From QWHO01 sp021404945 (GTDB lineage Bacteria; Vulcanimicrobiota; Xenobia; Xenobiales; QWHO01): 64,000 nt of DNA. The stretch covers positions 9,537 to 73,536 of the forward strand of contig CAUJEN010000048.1 of NCBI GenBank assembly GCA_963169765.1. Reading direction: 5' to 3'. The translations under genes were made by a program, and so were the position numbers. Positions 32,807-42,100 of this stretch are shown here, piece after piece (positions within the stretch are counted from its first letter, which is position 1; the number at the start of each line of letters is the position of its first letter). The notes beneath the pieces are model-generated. The model saw only the letters and a program-made list of their open reading frames with translations. It searched no databases and was not told the origin of the DNA.

Positions 32807-35359
32807 ATGCCCGACGCAACCAGCCATCCCCTCCTTCTACTGCCGAGACCAACCAGCGCCGAACGTAAAGGCAAAGGCGGCGGGGGAGCAAAGCTCGCCA
32901 AACCCTCGCGCTCCGAGCAGGCACGGCGTCTTGGGCCCGAGCTGAGGTCGCTGACCCTGGCCTTGGAGCAGAAGCGCCTGCGGCTTCAGGCGGGGGTGAG
33001 CGGCATCGTCCCGGAGGAGGTGCTGGTTCTCGAAACAGCCGGGCCGGTCCAGAATTTTCTAAACGCCGTCCGCAAGATCGAAGAGCTGGAATGGATGGCT
33101 GAGTGGGATCGCGACTTTGAGCCCGACGAGTACTTTCAGGACGCGAAGAGTCCGGAGAAGGTCCTGGGCGGGCGTCTGTACCTCGTCCTGACCACCGATG
33201 CCGCCATCAAGGATCTCCTGGCTCTCTGGAACCTGTGGGAGAAAGGCCAGAAACTCCCGACAGGATTTGCTCCTTGGGGCGAGGCTTTCACCCATCTCAA
33301 GACGATCCGATTCTGGAATGCGCATGATCGTATGGAGGCCACCGGCGTTCTCGAGGACTGGGAGCGTCGCATCGAGTCCGGTGCCGAGCTCGTTCCGGCC
33401 GAAGTGGAGCTGTGGTTTCGTGCCGGTCCCGAGCGGAGAGCGAGGGCTGCGGAGAGAGTGCGAACGCTGGTCGTGGGCTGTGGGGGCCGGGTTGTCCAGG
33501 TGGCCGCCATTGAGGAAATCCATTACCATGGGCTCCTGGTGGAGATCCCCCGAAGTGAGGTTCGTCGGCTGGACGAGATCGACGAGGTCGACCTCTTCCT
33601 CTGCGAGCAGGTCCAGTTCTTCCGCCCGGTTGGTCAGATGGTCGCACCGAGCAGCGAAGAGTCCACCCCCGACGCGACGGAGCAATTTGCTGGCGAAGTC
33701 GCGGGGGAGCCGGTAGCTGCTCTGCTCGACGGGCTGCCTCTCGAGAACCATGACGTCCTGGCGGGCCGCCTCCTCGTCGACGACCCCGATGGTTGGGCCT
33801 CGGGTTATCCGGCAGCCCGGCGCGAGCACGGAACTTGCATGGCCTCGCTCATCGTGCAGGGAGATCTCGAGCGGCCATCGGGGGGCCTCCCCCGCCCGTT
33901 GTACGTGCGCCCCATCATGCAGCCTGTGACCGGAGACTATCCAGGTACGGGGGAGCGTTGCCCCGAAGACCAGCTCCTGGTGGACCTGGTGCATCGTGCG
34001 GTGCGGCGGATGTTCGTCGGGGATGGTGGGTCCGGCCCGGTGGCGCCCACGATCAAGGTCATCAATTTCTCGATCGGGGATCGGGACCGTCCTTATGATC
34101 ACATGATGAGCCCGCTGGCTCGATTGCTGGACTGGCTCAGCTGGGAGCACAAGGTTCTGTTTGTCGTCAGCGCCGGCAATCAGCGTCGACCTATCGATCT
34201 GGACACCACTCGGCCCGCGTTTGAGGCTCTGGCTCCACCGGCTCGCGCCGACATGATCCTTTCCAAAACAAGAGAGGAGCACATTTATCGGCGCATCCTC
34301 TCGCCGGGCGAATCGATCAATGCTCTGACGGTGGGGGCAACCTACTCGGATCATTCGAGTCCGACCGGCGCCGGCACGGTGTTCGTACTGCCTGGCGGCA
34401 TCCCGGCTCCTTACACTCGGCAGGGACCAGGCTATCGTGGGATCATCAAGCCGGACCTGGTCATTGCGGGCGGCCGGCTTCCGTTCCGGATAGACCTTGC
34501 CGCTCACACAAAGATTCATCTGGTGGAGGGCGTGCTGGCTCCCGGGCACAAGAGCGCGGCCCCGGGCCCGGGGCCAGGCCAACGCAACCGGACGCGCTAC
34601 AGCCGGGGCACCAGCAACGCCGCCGCCCTGTTGACCCGCCAGGGTGCGAGGTTTACTGAGCTCCTGGCGAGTCTCCGCCGAGACCCTGGCGGCCAACTGC
34701 TTGATGAGGTCCCCGAGAGTCTCTTTCTGAAGGTCCTGCTCGTGCACGGCGCTCGCTGGCCCGACGAGTGCGTCAGCCTCCTCACCCGAATTTCTGGATT
34801 CGCTCCGGAGAGCAAGGAAGGGCTGACGCTGACCCGACGGTTCACCGGTTATGGCCTGCCGAACTTCGAGCGGGTTGCCTTCTGCACAGACCAGCGGGTG
34901 ACCGCGCTGAGCGGTGGCGCACTGGAGGAGGACCAGGGCCACGTTCACAGCCTGCCGCTCCCGACGGCACTTTCTGGTCAGCGAGGAAAGCGACGTGTCA
35001 CGGTCACGCTGGCCTATTTCACGCCCGTGCAACCAGGCCGGCGAGAATACTCGGTCGCCGACCTCTGGTTCAAGATCGAGAATCGCGGCGTCCTGCAGCT
35101 TGAAGGCGCTGGCGCGGATTTCTATGCCGTCGAGCGCGGTACGGTGCAGCACACCATCTTTGAGGGAGAGCGCGCCAAAGTCTTCGATGACGAGGAGAGC
35201 CTGAACATCCAGGTGTCGTGTCGATCCCAGGCGGGCCCGATCGTGGAGCCGATTCCCTATGCCCTGGCCGTCACGTTGGAGGTGGCGCCGAAGCTGAATC
35301 TTCCCATTTATTCCCAGGTCCGAGAGCGTCTGCGCCTCAGGATTCGGCCTCAAGAGTGA
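32807..35359 (+). CDS. ietS: Subtilisin-like (S8) serine protease of an IetAS-type pair
   Basis: An 850-aa protein without a signal peptide, so probably cytosolic. After an N-terminal domain of ~300 residues comes an S8 catalytic core with the triad in order: Asp308 in AALLDGLP, His341 in REHGTCMASLI, Ser603 in RGTSNAAALL. The oxyanion-region strand is VVSAGNQRRP. About 150 residues of beta-rich C-terminal domain follow. The long spacing between His and Ser is usual for this group. It directly follows the AAA ATPase gene, and the pair matches the IetAS defence system. An antisense frame of 849 codons covering this gene is a shadow. Confidence 0.8.
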   Translation: MPDATSHPLLLLPRPTSAERKGKGGGGAKLAKPSRSEQARRLGPELRSLTLALEQKRLRLQAGVSGIVPEEVLVLETAGPVQNFLNAVRKIEELEWMAEWDRDFEPDEYFQDAKSPEKVLGGRLYLVLTTDAAIKDLLALWNLWEKGQKLPTGFAPWGEAFTHLKTIRFWNAHDRMEATGVLEDWERRIESGAELVPAEVELWFRAGPERRARAAERVRTLVVGCGGRVVQVAAIEEIHYHGLLVEIPRSEVRRLDEIDEVDLFLCEQVQFFRPVGQMVAPSSEESTPDATEQFAGEVAGEPVAALLDGLPLENHDVLAGRLLVDDPDGWASGYPAARREHGTCMASLIVQGDLERPSGGLPRPLYVRPIMQPVTGDYPGTGERCPEDQLLVDLVHRAVRRMFVGDGGSGPVAPTIKVINFSIGDRDRPYDHMMSPLARLLDWLSWEHKVLFVVSAGNQRRPIDLDTTRPAFEALAPPARADMILSKTREEHIYRRILSPGESINALTVGATYSDHSSPTGAGTVFVLPGGIPAPYTRQGPGYRGIIKPDLVIAGGRLPFRIDLAAHTKIHLVEGVLAPGHKSAAPGPGPGQRNRTRYSRGTSNAAALLTRQGARFTELLASLRRDPGGQLLDEVPESLFLKVLLVHGARWPDECVSLLTRISGFAPESKEGLTLTRRFTGYGLPNFERVAFCTDQRVTALSGGALEEDQGHVHSLPLPTALSGQRGKRRVTVTLAYFTPVQPGRREYSVADLWFKIENRGVLQLEGAGADFYAVERGTVQHTIFEGERAKVFDDEESLNIQVSCRSQAGPIVEPIPYALAVTLEVAPKLNLPIYSQVRERLRLRIRPQE

Positions 35360-35880
35360 TCTGACCAAGCCCCTTCCGGCCGGGCGAGGCCGCGCCCGGG
35401 CTGCGCGAGAGGAGGCCGAGAAGAGCTTCGAAGAAAGGTGAAGTACTATCAATGTCGCCATGGAGCAAGTGGGGATGCCGTGCAGCAAAGCAGAGATTCT
35501 GAAGAGTTCCAAATTCCCGAGGGGAGGGGCTCCCGAGTGGGCAGGCTCTTGTGCTTGCCACCAGAGAAGCGAGATCTCATCCTTGCTTTGGCATCCAGCA
35601 TGGCGCAAAAGCTTTACCTCCGCAGGGACGACATCAATATGGACACGTGCCGTAGCAGTCAGAACACCGGATCGTTTTGGGCATGTGTGCTCGCGTCAGT
35701 CCGAGGGTAGTATCCTCCAAGAACGCGGACGACGGGGAAACCCCTCTGTGATTCGTTTTCCGGTGATTCTTGGCAGGAATTGCACTCTCGCCGCGAAGAG
35801 TTGCCCGTGCCGCGAGTACCTGCTTCAACTCAGAGTGTTCTGGACATATTCCAGCTTTGCCGTCAGGTCGGCACATCGCC
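35360..35880. other. Gene-free region with a leader repeat (copy A)
   Basis: About 520 bases between ietS and the papain-like protease gene. Bases 35376-35460 match the leaders at 49641-49728 and 54001-54099; those two precede the duplicated 105-aa gene. Sequence downstream of the leader no longer resembles that gene, so this may be a relic of a third copy or a reused promoter. No believable CDS was seen. Confidence 0.5.
35376..35460 (+). repeat. Leader repeat, copy A
   Basis: It shares with copy C (54001-54099) the run CCGGGCTGCGCGA and then AGGAGGCCGAG- and GCTTCGA-type blocks, ending in a motif like TCAA(T/C)GT(C/G)GC before an ATG. The blocks appear in the same order in all three copies, so common origin is likely. 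Confidence 0.65.
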
Positions 35881-37275
35881 ATGTTGAAGCTCCTCCCGAA
35901 CCGCAAGCCTTTCCCTCGGGGCCGCCTGCTCGCTCGCAGCGCGAGGACGGGCGTCCACCAGATGCTGCGCCAGGCCAACGAACCCTATTACTGGTACCGG
36001 AACAGGGACGACTATGCTCATGACCTCGGCGCCGAAGACCTCTTCCTGGACGACCTTGGCGTCTGGTTCTTCGAGCAGTTCGACACGAGCCTTCCGGCGT
36101 TCCCGTATCTAGGGGTCGCTCTTGGCCTGCTCATGGCTCGCTGGGATGACTTGAAGTCGGCTGTCGTACCTGCCAAGCCCTTCTGGAACCGGCACTACAA
36201 CAGTAAGCGCAAGGCCCACGCGGGCGAGCCTCGCTCCCTGCTCCGACTCGACCGCGCCCGGGATGCCCTGTCTTTGTCTCTCGGGGATCGCGTCGAAGGT
36301 CCGGACGTTGAGCGCGGTTTCGACTGGCGCCTTCTCCAGGGGCGTTACGGGCCGGAGCTCTTCTGGCCCCGCTGGTTCGATTTGCCCTACGAGCGTGCCC
36401 TGTGGCGGCTCTCGCCCAACCAGGAGTTCGAGCCGTGGAGCCCCTGGCTGTTGCTGCCAGAGGAGCTGAGACGCTTCCAGGACCTCGAGTTGCCGCAGCC
36501 ACCGGACCGCTCAGATACTTCCTCCGGCGTCGAGCTGCCGGAGGGTTGGTCCCCGACCGTCCCCAGCTATGAGATTCTCCCGGTCGAGTTCTCCACGCCC
36601 GACCTGCCCCTGCGGGTCGGCGCCGAGGAGAAAGACCTGGCTCGATTCGAGCTACATGTGCTGGACCAGGGTCCCAACCCAACCTGCGTCGCTCACGCCG
36701 TCTGCACCGCGCTCGACATTCTGCGCAAGCGCAAGCCTCGCCAGCGCGACCACCAGTTCTTCGCCCCTGCCGACCTCCACATGCGCTGCGGATCGAGCTG
36801 GTCCACCGGGCGGAAGCTCTCCGCGGTGATCGACGAGCTCCGGAAGGGCTTGCCTGCTAGCCAGACCCCGAAGAGCCGACCAAACTATGGCTCCCCCACA
36901 GTCCGCGACCTGAGCGTGCGGGATATTCCCCGACTTAAGGCCCACCTCGCTGCCGGCTGGGTGGTGGTGATAACCACTTATTTGCCGGAGGAGACCTACC
37001 GCAGCAACGCCTTCCGCGAGTTTGGAGAGCCGTTGCGCCCACTCCCCGGCCAGCAACGCCGCACATCCGGCCACGCCTGGGCACTGGTCGGCTACGAGCA
37101 CGTGGACGGCAACCAGCAGTGGAAGTATCAGGGCCGCTTCATCGCCCTGAACAGCTGGGGCCCGGGCTTTCCGGATAGACCGCGCCTCCGTCCAGGACTG
37201 GTCTCCCTCCCGTTCTCTTTTGTCTACAGCGAAGGGATCGAGGCTTACGCCTTGCGGCTGCCAAGCTGTGAGTGA
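35881..37275 (+). CDS. Papain-like (C1 family) cysteine protease
   Basis: A 464-aa protein without a signal peptide. The C-terminal half is a C1-type core with the catalytic residues in papain order: Cys269 in QGPNPTCVAHAVCTALD, His398 in TSGHAWALVGYEH, Asn424 in IALNSWGPGF. The N-terminal ~250 residues are rich in Trp, Arg and aromatic residues with no recognised domain and may recognise the target. The start is ATG 35881, giving MLKLLPNRKPFPRG; the upstream frame is poor. The next gene begins 15 bp after the stop. It is the first gene of the papain-DUF262-sacsin-SNF2 operon and may be its effector (inference). Confidence 0.75.
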   Translation: MLKLLPNRKPFPRGRLLARSARTGVHQMLRQANEPYYWYRNRDDYAHDLGAEDLFLDDLGVWFFEQFDTSLPAFPYLGVALGLLMARWDDLKSAVVPAKPFWNRHYNSKRKAHAGEPRSLLRLDRARDALSLSLGDRVEGPDVERGFDWRLLQGRYGPELFWPRWFDLPYERALWRLSPNQEFEPWSPWLLLPEELRRFQDLELPQPPDRSDTSSGVELPEGWSPTVPSYEILPVEFSTPDLPLRVGAEEKDLARFELHVLDQGPNPTCVAHAVCTALDILRKRKPRQRDHQFFAPADLHMRCGSSWSTGRKLSAVIDELRKGLPASQTPKSRPNYGSPTVRDLSVRDIPRLKAHLAAGWVVVITTYLPEETYRSNAFREFGEPLRPLPGQQRRTSGHAWALVGYEHVDGNQQWKYQGRFIALNSWGPGFPDRPRLRPGLVSLPFSFVYSEGIEAYALRLPSCE

Positions 37276-37290
37276 ATTCTGGAGGTGTGG

Positions 37291-39087
37291 ATGAGCCAGG
37301 GCGGCACGTTCGAGACTAAAGAGCCCTATCTTGTGGAGCTGCTGCGCAAGATCAGCCAGGGCAGGATCCAGTTGCCCGACTTCCAGCGCGGCTGGGTCTG
37401 GGATGACGGCCACATTCGCTCGCTGCTGGCCAGCGTAACCCTGTCCTACCCCATCGGAGCCGTCATGCTGCTCGAGACGGGCTCGGAGACGGTCCGCTTC
37501 AAACCTCGTCTCTTCGAGGGAGTTTCGCTCTCGGACGACTGCCAGCCCGAGCGCCTGGCTCTGGACGGCCAGCAGCGGCTGACCTCCCTCTACCTGGCCA
37601 TCGCCAGCGGGCAGCCCGTCCCCACGCGGACCGAGAAGCGACAGGAGGTCCAGCGGCTCTACTACCTCGACATGGAAGCGGCTCTTGACCCGGAGCGAGA
37701 CCGCGAGGAGGCCGTGGTCTCCATACCCTCCTCACGGCAGGTCACCTCCGACTTCGGACGCAAGATCGAGCTCGATCTGAGCGAGCCGCACCACGAGTAT
37801 GCCCGGCGCATGTACCCGTTTCACTGCCTGTTTGACCAGAGTGGAGCCGGCTTCCGCTGGGAGAGCGGGTATCGCGAGCACTACCAGCACAGCCCGGAAT
37901 CGAGCCAGTTCCTGATGCGGTTCCAGCAGCAGATCGTGATCCCGTTCCAGCAGTACCGCATCCCGGTTATCGAGCTCCTGAAGCAGACTCCCAAGGAAGC
38001 CGTGTGCCAGGTGTTCGAGAAGGTCAATACCGGCGGTGTCAGTCTGACCGTTTTCGAGCTCGTGACCGCCTCCTTCGCCGCCGAGGACTTCCTGCTGCGC
38101 GAGGACTGGAATGATCGGGCTGGACGCTTGCGTGAGCGCAAGGTGCTGGAATCGATCGACGCCAGTGACTTCCTGACCGCCGCGACCTTGCTCACCACCT
38201 ACGAGCGCAGCCAGTCGGGCAGGGGCCCGGTGAGCTGCAAACGCAAGGACATACTCGAGCGACTAGACCTGGAGGCCTACCGCCAGACCGCCCCGCGGGT
38301 CGAGGACGGTTTCCGGCGGGCATCCGAGTTCCTGGCCACGCAAAAGGTCTACGACTCCCGCAACCTGCCCTACAAGACGCAGCTCGTCCCGCTGGCCGTT
38401 GTCTGTGCGCTTCTGGGCATGGACTACGACCAGGACCTCGTCCGCGACAAGCTTGCTCGTTGGTACTGGTGCGGCGTTTTCGGCGAGCTCTACGGGGGGA
38501 GCACGGATGCGCGCTTTGCCTTTGACGTGCCGGAGCTGTGCGCCTGGATTCGCCAGCCCGACGGCCCGCTGCCCCGCACGGTGCAGGAATGCAATTTCGC
38601 CCCCACCCGTCTCCTGAGCATGCAGACCGGGGGGCGGGACTTCATGAATGGGGACGACATCGCCCTTACGACCTACTTCGATCTGGCCGTGGACATCCAC
38701 CACGTGTTTCCGGCGGACTACTGCAAGAAGAGCCAGCTCCCCGAGCGCCAGTGGAACAGCGCGGTCAACAAGACCCCGCTGACGTCGCGCACCAACCGAC
38801 GCGTCGGGGGACACGCGCCCAGCCACTATCTGCAGAGCCTGATCGCCGCCCGTGTCGTCGACCAGGCGAAGCTCGATCCGATTCTGCGCAGCCACCTGAT
38901 CGATCCCGGTTTCCTCTGGGCGGATGACTTCTCGGGATTCCTGCGCTCGCGCGCGGCTCAGCTCCTGAGCGCGATCGAGCGAGCTACCGGGAAGGAGATT
39001 CCCGGCCTCGATTCCGACGAGGTCCGCGACAGCTTTGGAGGGCCGCTCCTGCGAGCTGATCCTGCTTCCACAGCGGCCCAGGGCTGA
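37291..39087 (+). CDS. DUF262/HNH (GmrSD-like) nuclease
   Basis: A 598-aa protein. The N-terminal DUF262 domain shows its hallmarks: the ParB-like LPDFQRGWVWDDGHIRSLL (about residues 28-46) and LDGQQRLTSLYLA (about 90-102). The C-terminus has an HNH/DUF1524-like motif DIHHVFPADYCKK (about 467), followed by NKTPLTSRTNRRVGG and GHAPSHYL, which supply the Asn and final His. GmrSD-type proteins are NTP-dependent nucleases that cut modified phage DNA, and DUF262-HNH proteins are common in defence islands. The start is ATG 37291 with GGAGG five bases upstream. It sits 15 bp after the protease and 24 bp before the sacsin-like gene. Confidence 0.8.
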   Translation: MSQGGTFETKEPYLVELLRKISQGRIQLPDFQRGWVWDDGHIRSLLASVTLSYPIGAVMLLETGSETVRFKPRLFEGVSLSDDCQPERLALDGQQRLTSLYLAIASGQPVPTRTEKRQEVQRLYYLDMEAALDPERDREEAVVSIPSSRQVTSDFGRKIELDLSEPHHEYARRMYPFHCLFDQSGAGFRWESGYREHYQHSPESSQFLMRFQQQIVIPFQQYRIPVIELLKQTPKEAVCQVFEKVNTGGVSLTVFELVTASFAAEDFLLREDWNDRAGRLRERKVLESIDASDFLTAATLLTTYERSQSGRGPVSCKRKDILERLDLEAYRQTAPRVEDGFRRASEFLATQKVYDSRNLPYKTQLVPLAVVCALLGMDYDQDLVRDKLARWYWCGVFGELYGGSTDARFAFDVPELCAWIRQPDGPLPRTVQECNFAPTRLLSMQTGGRDFMNGDDIALTTYFDLAVDIHHVFPADYCKKSQLPERQWNSAVNKTPLTSRTNRRVGGHAPSHYLQSLIAARVVDQAKLDPILRSHLIDPGFLWADDFSGFLRSRAAQLLSAIERATGKEIPGLDSDEVRDSFGGPLLRADPASTAAQG

Positions 39088-39111
39088 TTCGAAGAAGCGG
39101 AGGGATTACCG

Positions 39112-42100
39112 GTGGCCGATACGCTGCAAGACTCGGTCGACTCCGAGGACAAGGGATTCATCGATGACACGCGGAGTTACATCACCCAGATCCAGACAAC
39201 CTCAGGGGGTACCAGAGCGGCTATCCGGTGATTCGGGAGCTGGTGCAGAACGCCGACGACGGCGGAGCGCTGAAGATCTGCCTGGTCCGGACCGAGCCGA
39301 TCGCCGGAGTCGACCACCCGCTGCTGAACGCGCCGGGGCTGCTGGTGATCAACGACGGCCGATTTCAAGAGTCCGACAACGCAGCCATTCGCCGCCTCGG
39401 GCTGGGGCACAAGATCGTCGAGACAGGAACGATCGGAAAATTCGGCCTGGGGCTCAAGAGCGTCTTCCATCTCTGCGAGGTGTTCTTCTTCGGGGCTTCC
39501 TCGGTCCGGAAGCACGATGGCAAGGAAGCCGGCGGAGCCTTCGTGACCATCCTGAACCCCTGGTCACGCCTCGAGAGCCCGAGCCTGGGCGCGACTTTCA
39601 AAGCCTGGAATCGAGTCACCTCCAAGGACAAGAACAAGCTCCTCGAGCTGGTCCGGAGCTCGGTAAAGTGGGAACAGTGGTTCTTCGTCTACCTGCCCTT
39701 TCGCCGCAGCGAGTTGTGTCCGCGCGATTCCACAGGTGAGCCGGTCGCCATCACGGCGAACTTCGCTGGCGATAGGGAGATTCTCCAGGAAGATCTGGCT
39801 CGCTGGTGGCCGAGTCTGGCACAGGAGATGTCCCCGGTTCTTCCCCTCTTGCACAACCTGACCGAGCTCGAGCAAAAGCCGCGCCCCGGGGAGACACTGG
39901 CAAGGCTGGTGCTCGCCCCCAAAGGGAGCCGATCGGCCTACCCGGAGGGCTTGACCCGTGGGAAGGAGCGCGCTCTGGGAGGGCAGTTCGACCTTACCTT
40001 CGGGACGGACAAAGCGATACCGGTTCCCTTCGGTGGTCAGGAAGCCCATCTCGCCGACCCCCGGCTGCAGGAGTTGAAGAACAATTCCCACTGGCCGCGC
40101 CAGCCAGTGCTCTTCGTAGAGGGAGAGGACCGCCTGCAGAGCGCGGACAAGAATGCTCCCCACGCCGCCGCTTATTTCTCGCGCCTGGCCGGCGAGAAGG
40201 GACTGCTGAGAATCCGGCTGGCGACCTTTCTCCCGGTGGGTGATCCCCTGGAGGCGATCCCGCTGGAGGGCGATCTGTCGGTCGACCTGATGCTGCACGG
40301 GTTCTTCTTTCTGGACCCGAGCCGCTCCAAGGTGCGCTTCCCGGACGCCCCTACGGCGCCCGGCAGCATCATCAACGAAGAGCAACTCATGGGGAGCTGG
40401 AACCACTACGTCCTTCATCTGGGCACATTGCCTCTGGTGCCGCGCGCTCTGTGCGAGTTCTGCGAGAGAGCCAGGCTGACACACCCTCAGGCCAGCCTTC
40501 TCACCGGAGCCTTCTCCAACTCCGACTTTTGCCGTTCTTACCTCGACTCGCTCACCAGCCGGTTTACCTGGGAATGTCGACTGAACGGGGGCCCAGAGGG
40601 AGCCCGTTTCGACGACGAGCTCGCGGTGACTGCTGTGGCCGGGAGAAAGCCGCAAGTGAGCCGCTGGGTTCTGCTGTCGGCCGAGGAAGATCCACGCCCT
40701 CCCTACCAGTTTCCTCCCGGCGCCGAGGATGAGCTGCTGGATACCTTCTCCGAATGGCGCCGATTGGCCGAGCTCGGCCCGGTTTTGCGCCCGTCGCAAC
40801 CCCGCCTCTCCGCCATCTGTCCGCGATCGTCGCTCTCCCTGTTCGAGCTCAGCGCACTCCTCGGGGAGCAGCCCGAGGGCTTCTTCGAGGCGATCGAGCA
40901 TGAGCGCGGCAATCGCCCTGCGCCCCGAGTGCGCAGATTCCACCTTCTTGCCGACCTGCTCCAGGCGAGTTGGGAGCACGACGAGGCGGCCCGCGGCTGG
41001 ATTGCCCGGTGGGCGGGCTCGTTTCTCTCTCTGCTCTTGACGAGCTTTTCCTACGAGCGCATCAAGGACCTGAGCGCGCCGTTGACGCGACTGGTGCGGA
41101 TGGCACCGAGGGAGGCATGCTTTGTGCCCACCCTGGATGGGGGAGAAGCGGCCTACGTGCTCATCCAGCAGCTCAATCACGCGACGAAGGGGCGGCTCCT
41201 GACCGTTCCCTCCTATCTCCTGACCGAGGAACTCGGGTCCAATCCAAAGCTGGCCTCCGATTTGACGGACAGCATGCTCGGCGTGCTCAGCGGCGGCTCC
41301 AATGCCGAGGTGCTGGACCGGTTGGCCCACCAGATCGTCCTCTCCGCGGCGGAGCCAAGGGCGGAGGTATGGGCCCGAAACCCTCACCTCAAGTTGTTCC
41401 GCGCCTACGACGCTGCTCTGGAGGCGCCGCGGGAGTGTCGCGTCCGCTTCGCCGATCTTCAGCGCGCCCATGAAAGCCATCGCCTCTTTCTGCTGAAGGC
41501 CTTTAACCCCGACCTCGAGGCGCTGCTGGCGCGGGCGCTCGCGCCCGGTCCAGCCGGCCCGGTTCTGGTCCTGAGGCATAGCGCCGCCGAGCTGGCCTAC
41601 GGGATGCCCGAGCGGGTGCCGGACTGTGGTCTTGATTCCATCGTCAGGCTACTGTCCATGAAGCCGACCCCCGCGCTGGGAGACCCGGGCGCGCGGGGCA
41701 GCCTGCTGGCCAGACTGTTGACGCAGGCGCCAAGCGCGCACCAGAGGTTCGCTCTACGATATCTCCTTCACGGAGCCAGGGAGCACTTCGACGAGGCCGG
41801 ACCGCTCTGGCTCCTCCGCCCTCAGGATACCGAGGCTTCCTGGCCGGGAGTGCTGGCGACCATTCTGCAATCCAGCGACGAGAGGTGGCGGGTGATCCAC
41901 CCCGACGCCACGCGCGCCCTGAGCGCGGCGGCCCAGGACTGGCTCGATCTGGCGGCGCCCGAGGAGCGCCAGGTGTGTGCCGATTTGCAGACCCGGGAGG
42001 ATCTCGGGTGTCTGAGTCAGTCTCAGAGGCTCTTCATTCAGAGGTCGGTCCAGGACGACCAGGTTTTCAAGTCTCTCTGGATCCACGAGACGCACGATCA

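Noticed and set aside
33059..35608. 849-codon minus-strand frame opposite ietS
   Set aside because: No domain or ribosome-binding site, and it covers a gene with a full S8 catalytic triad.
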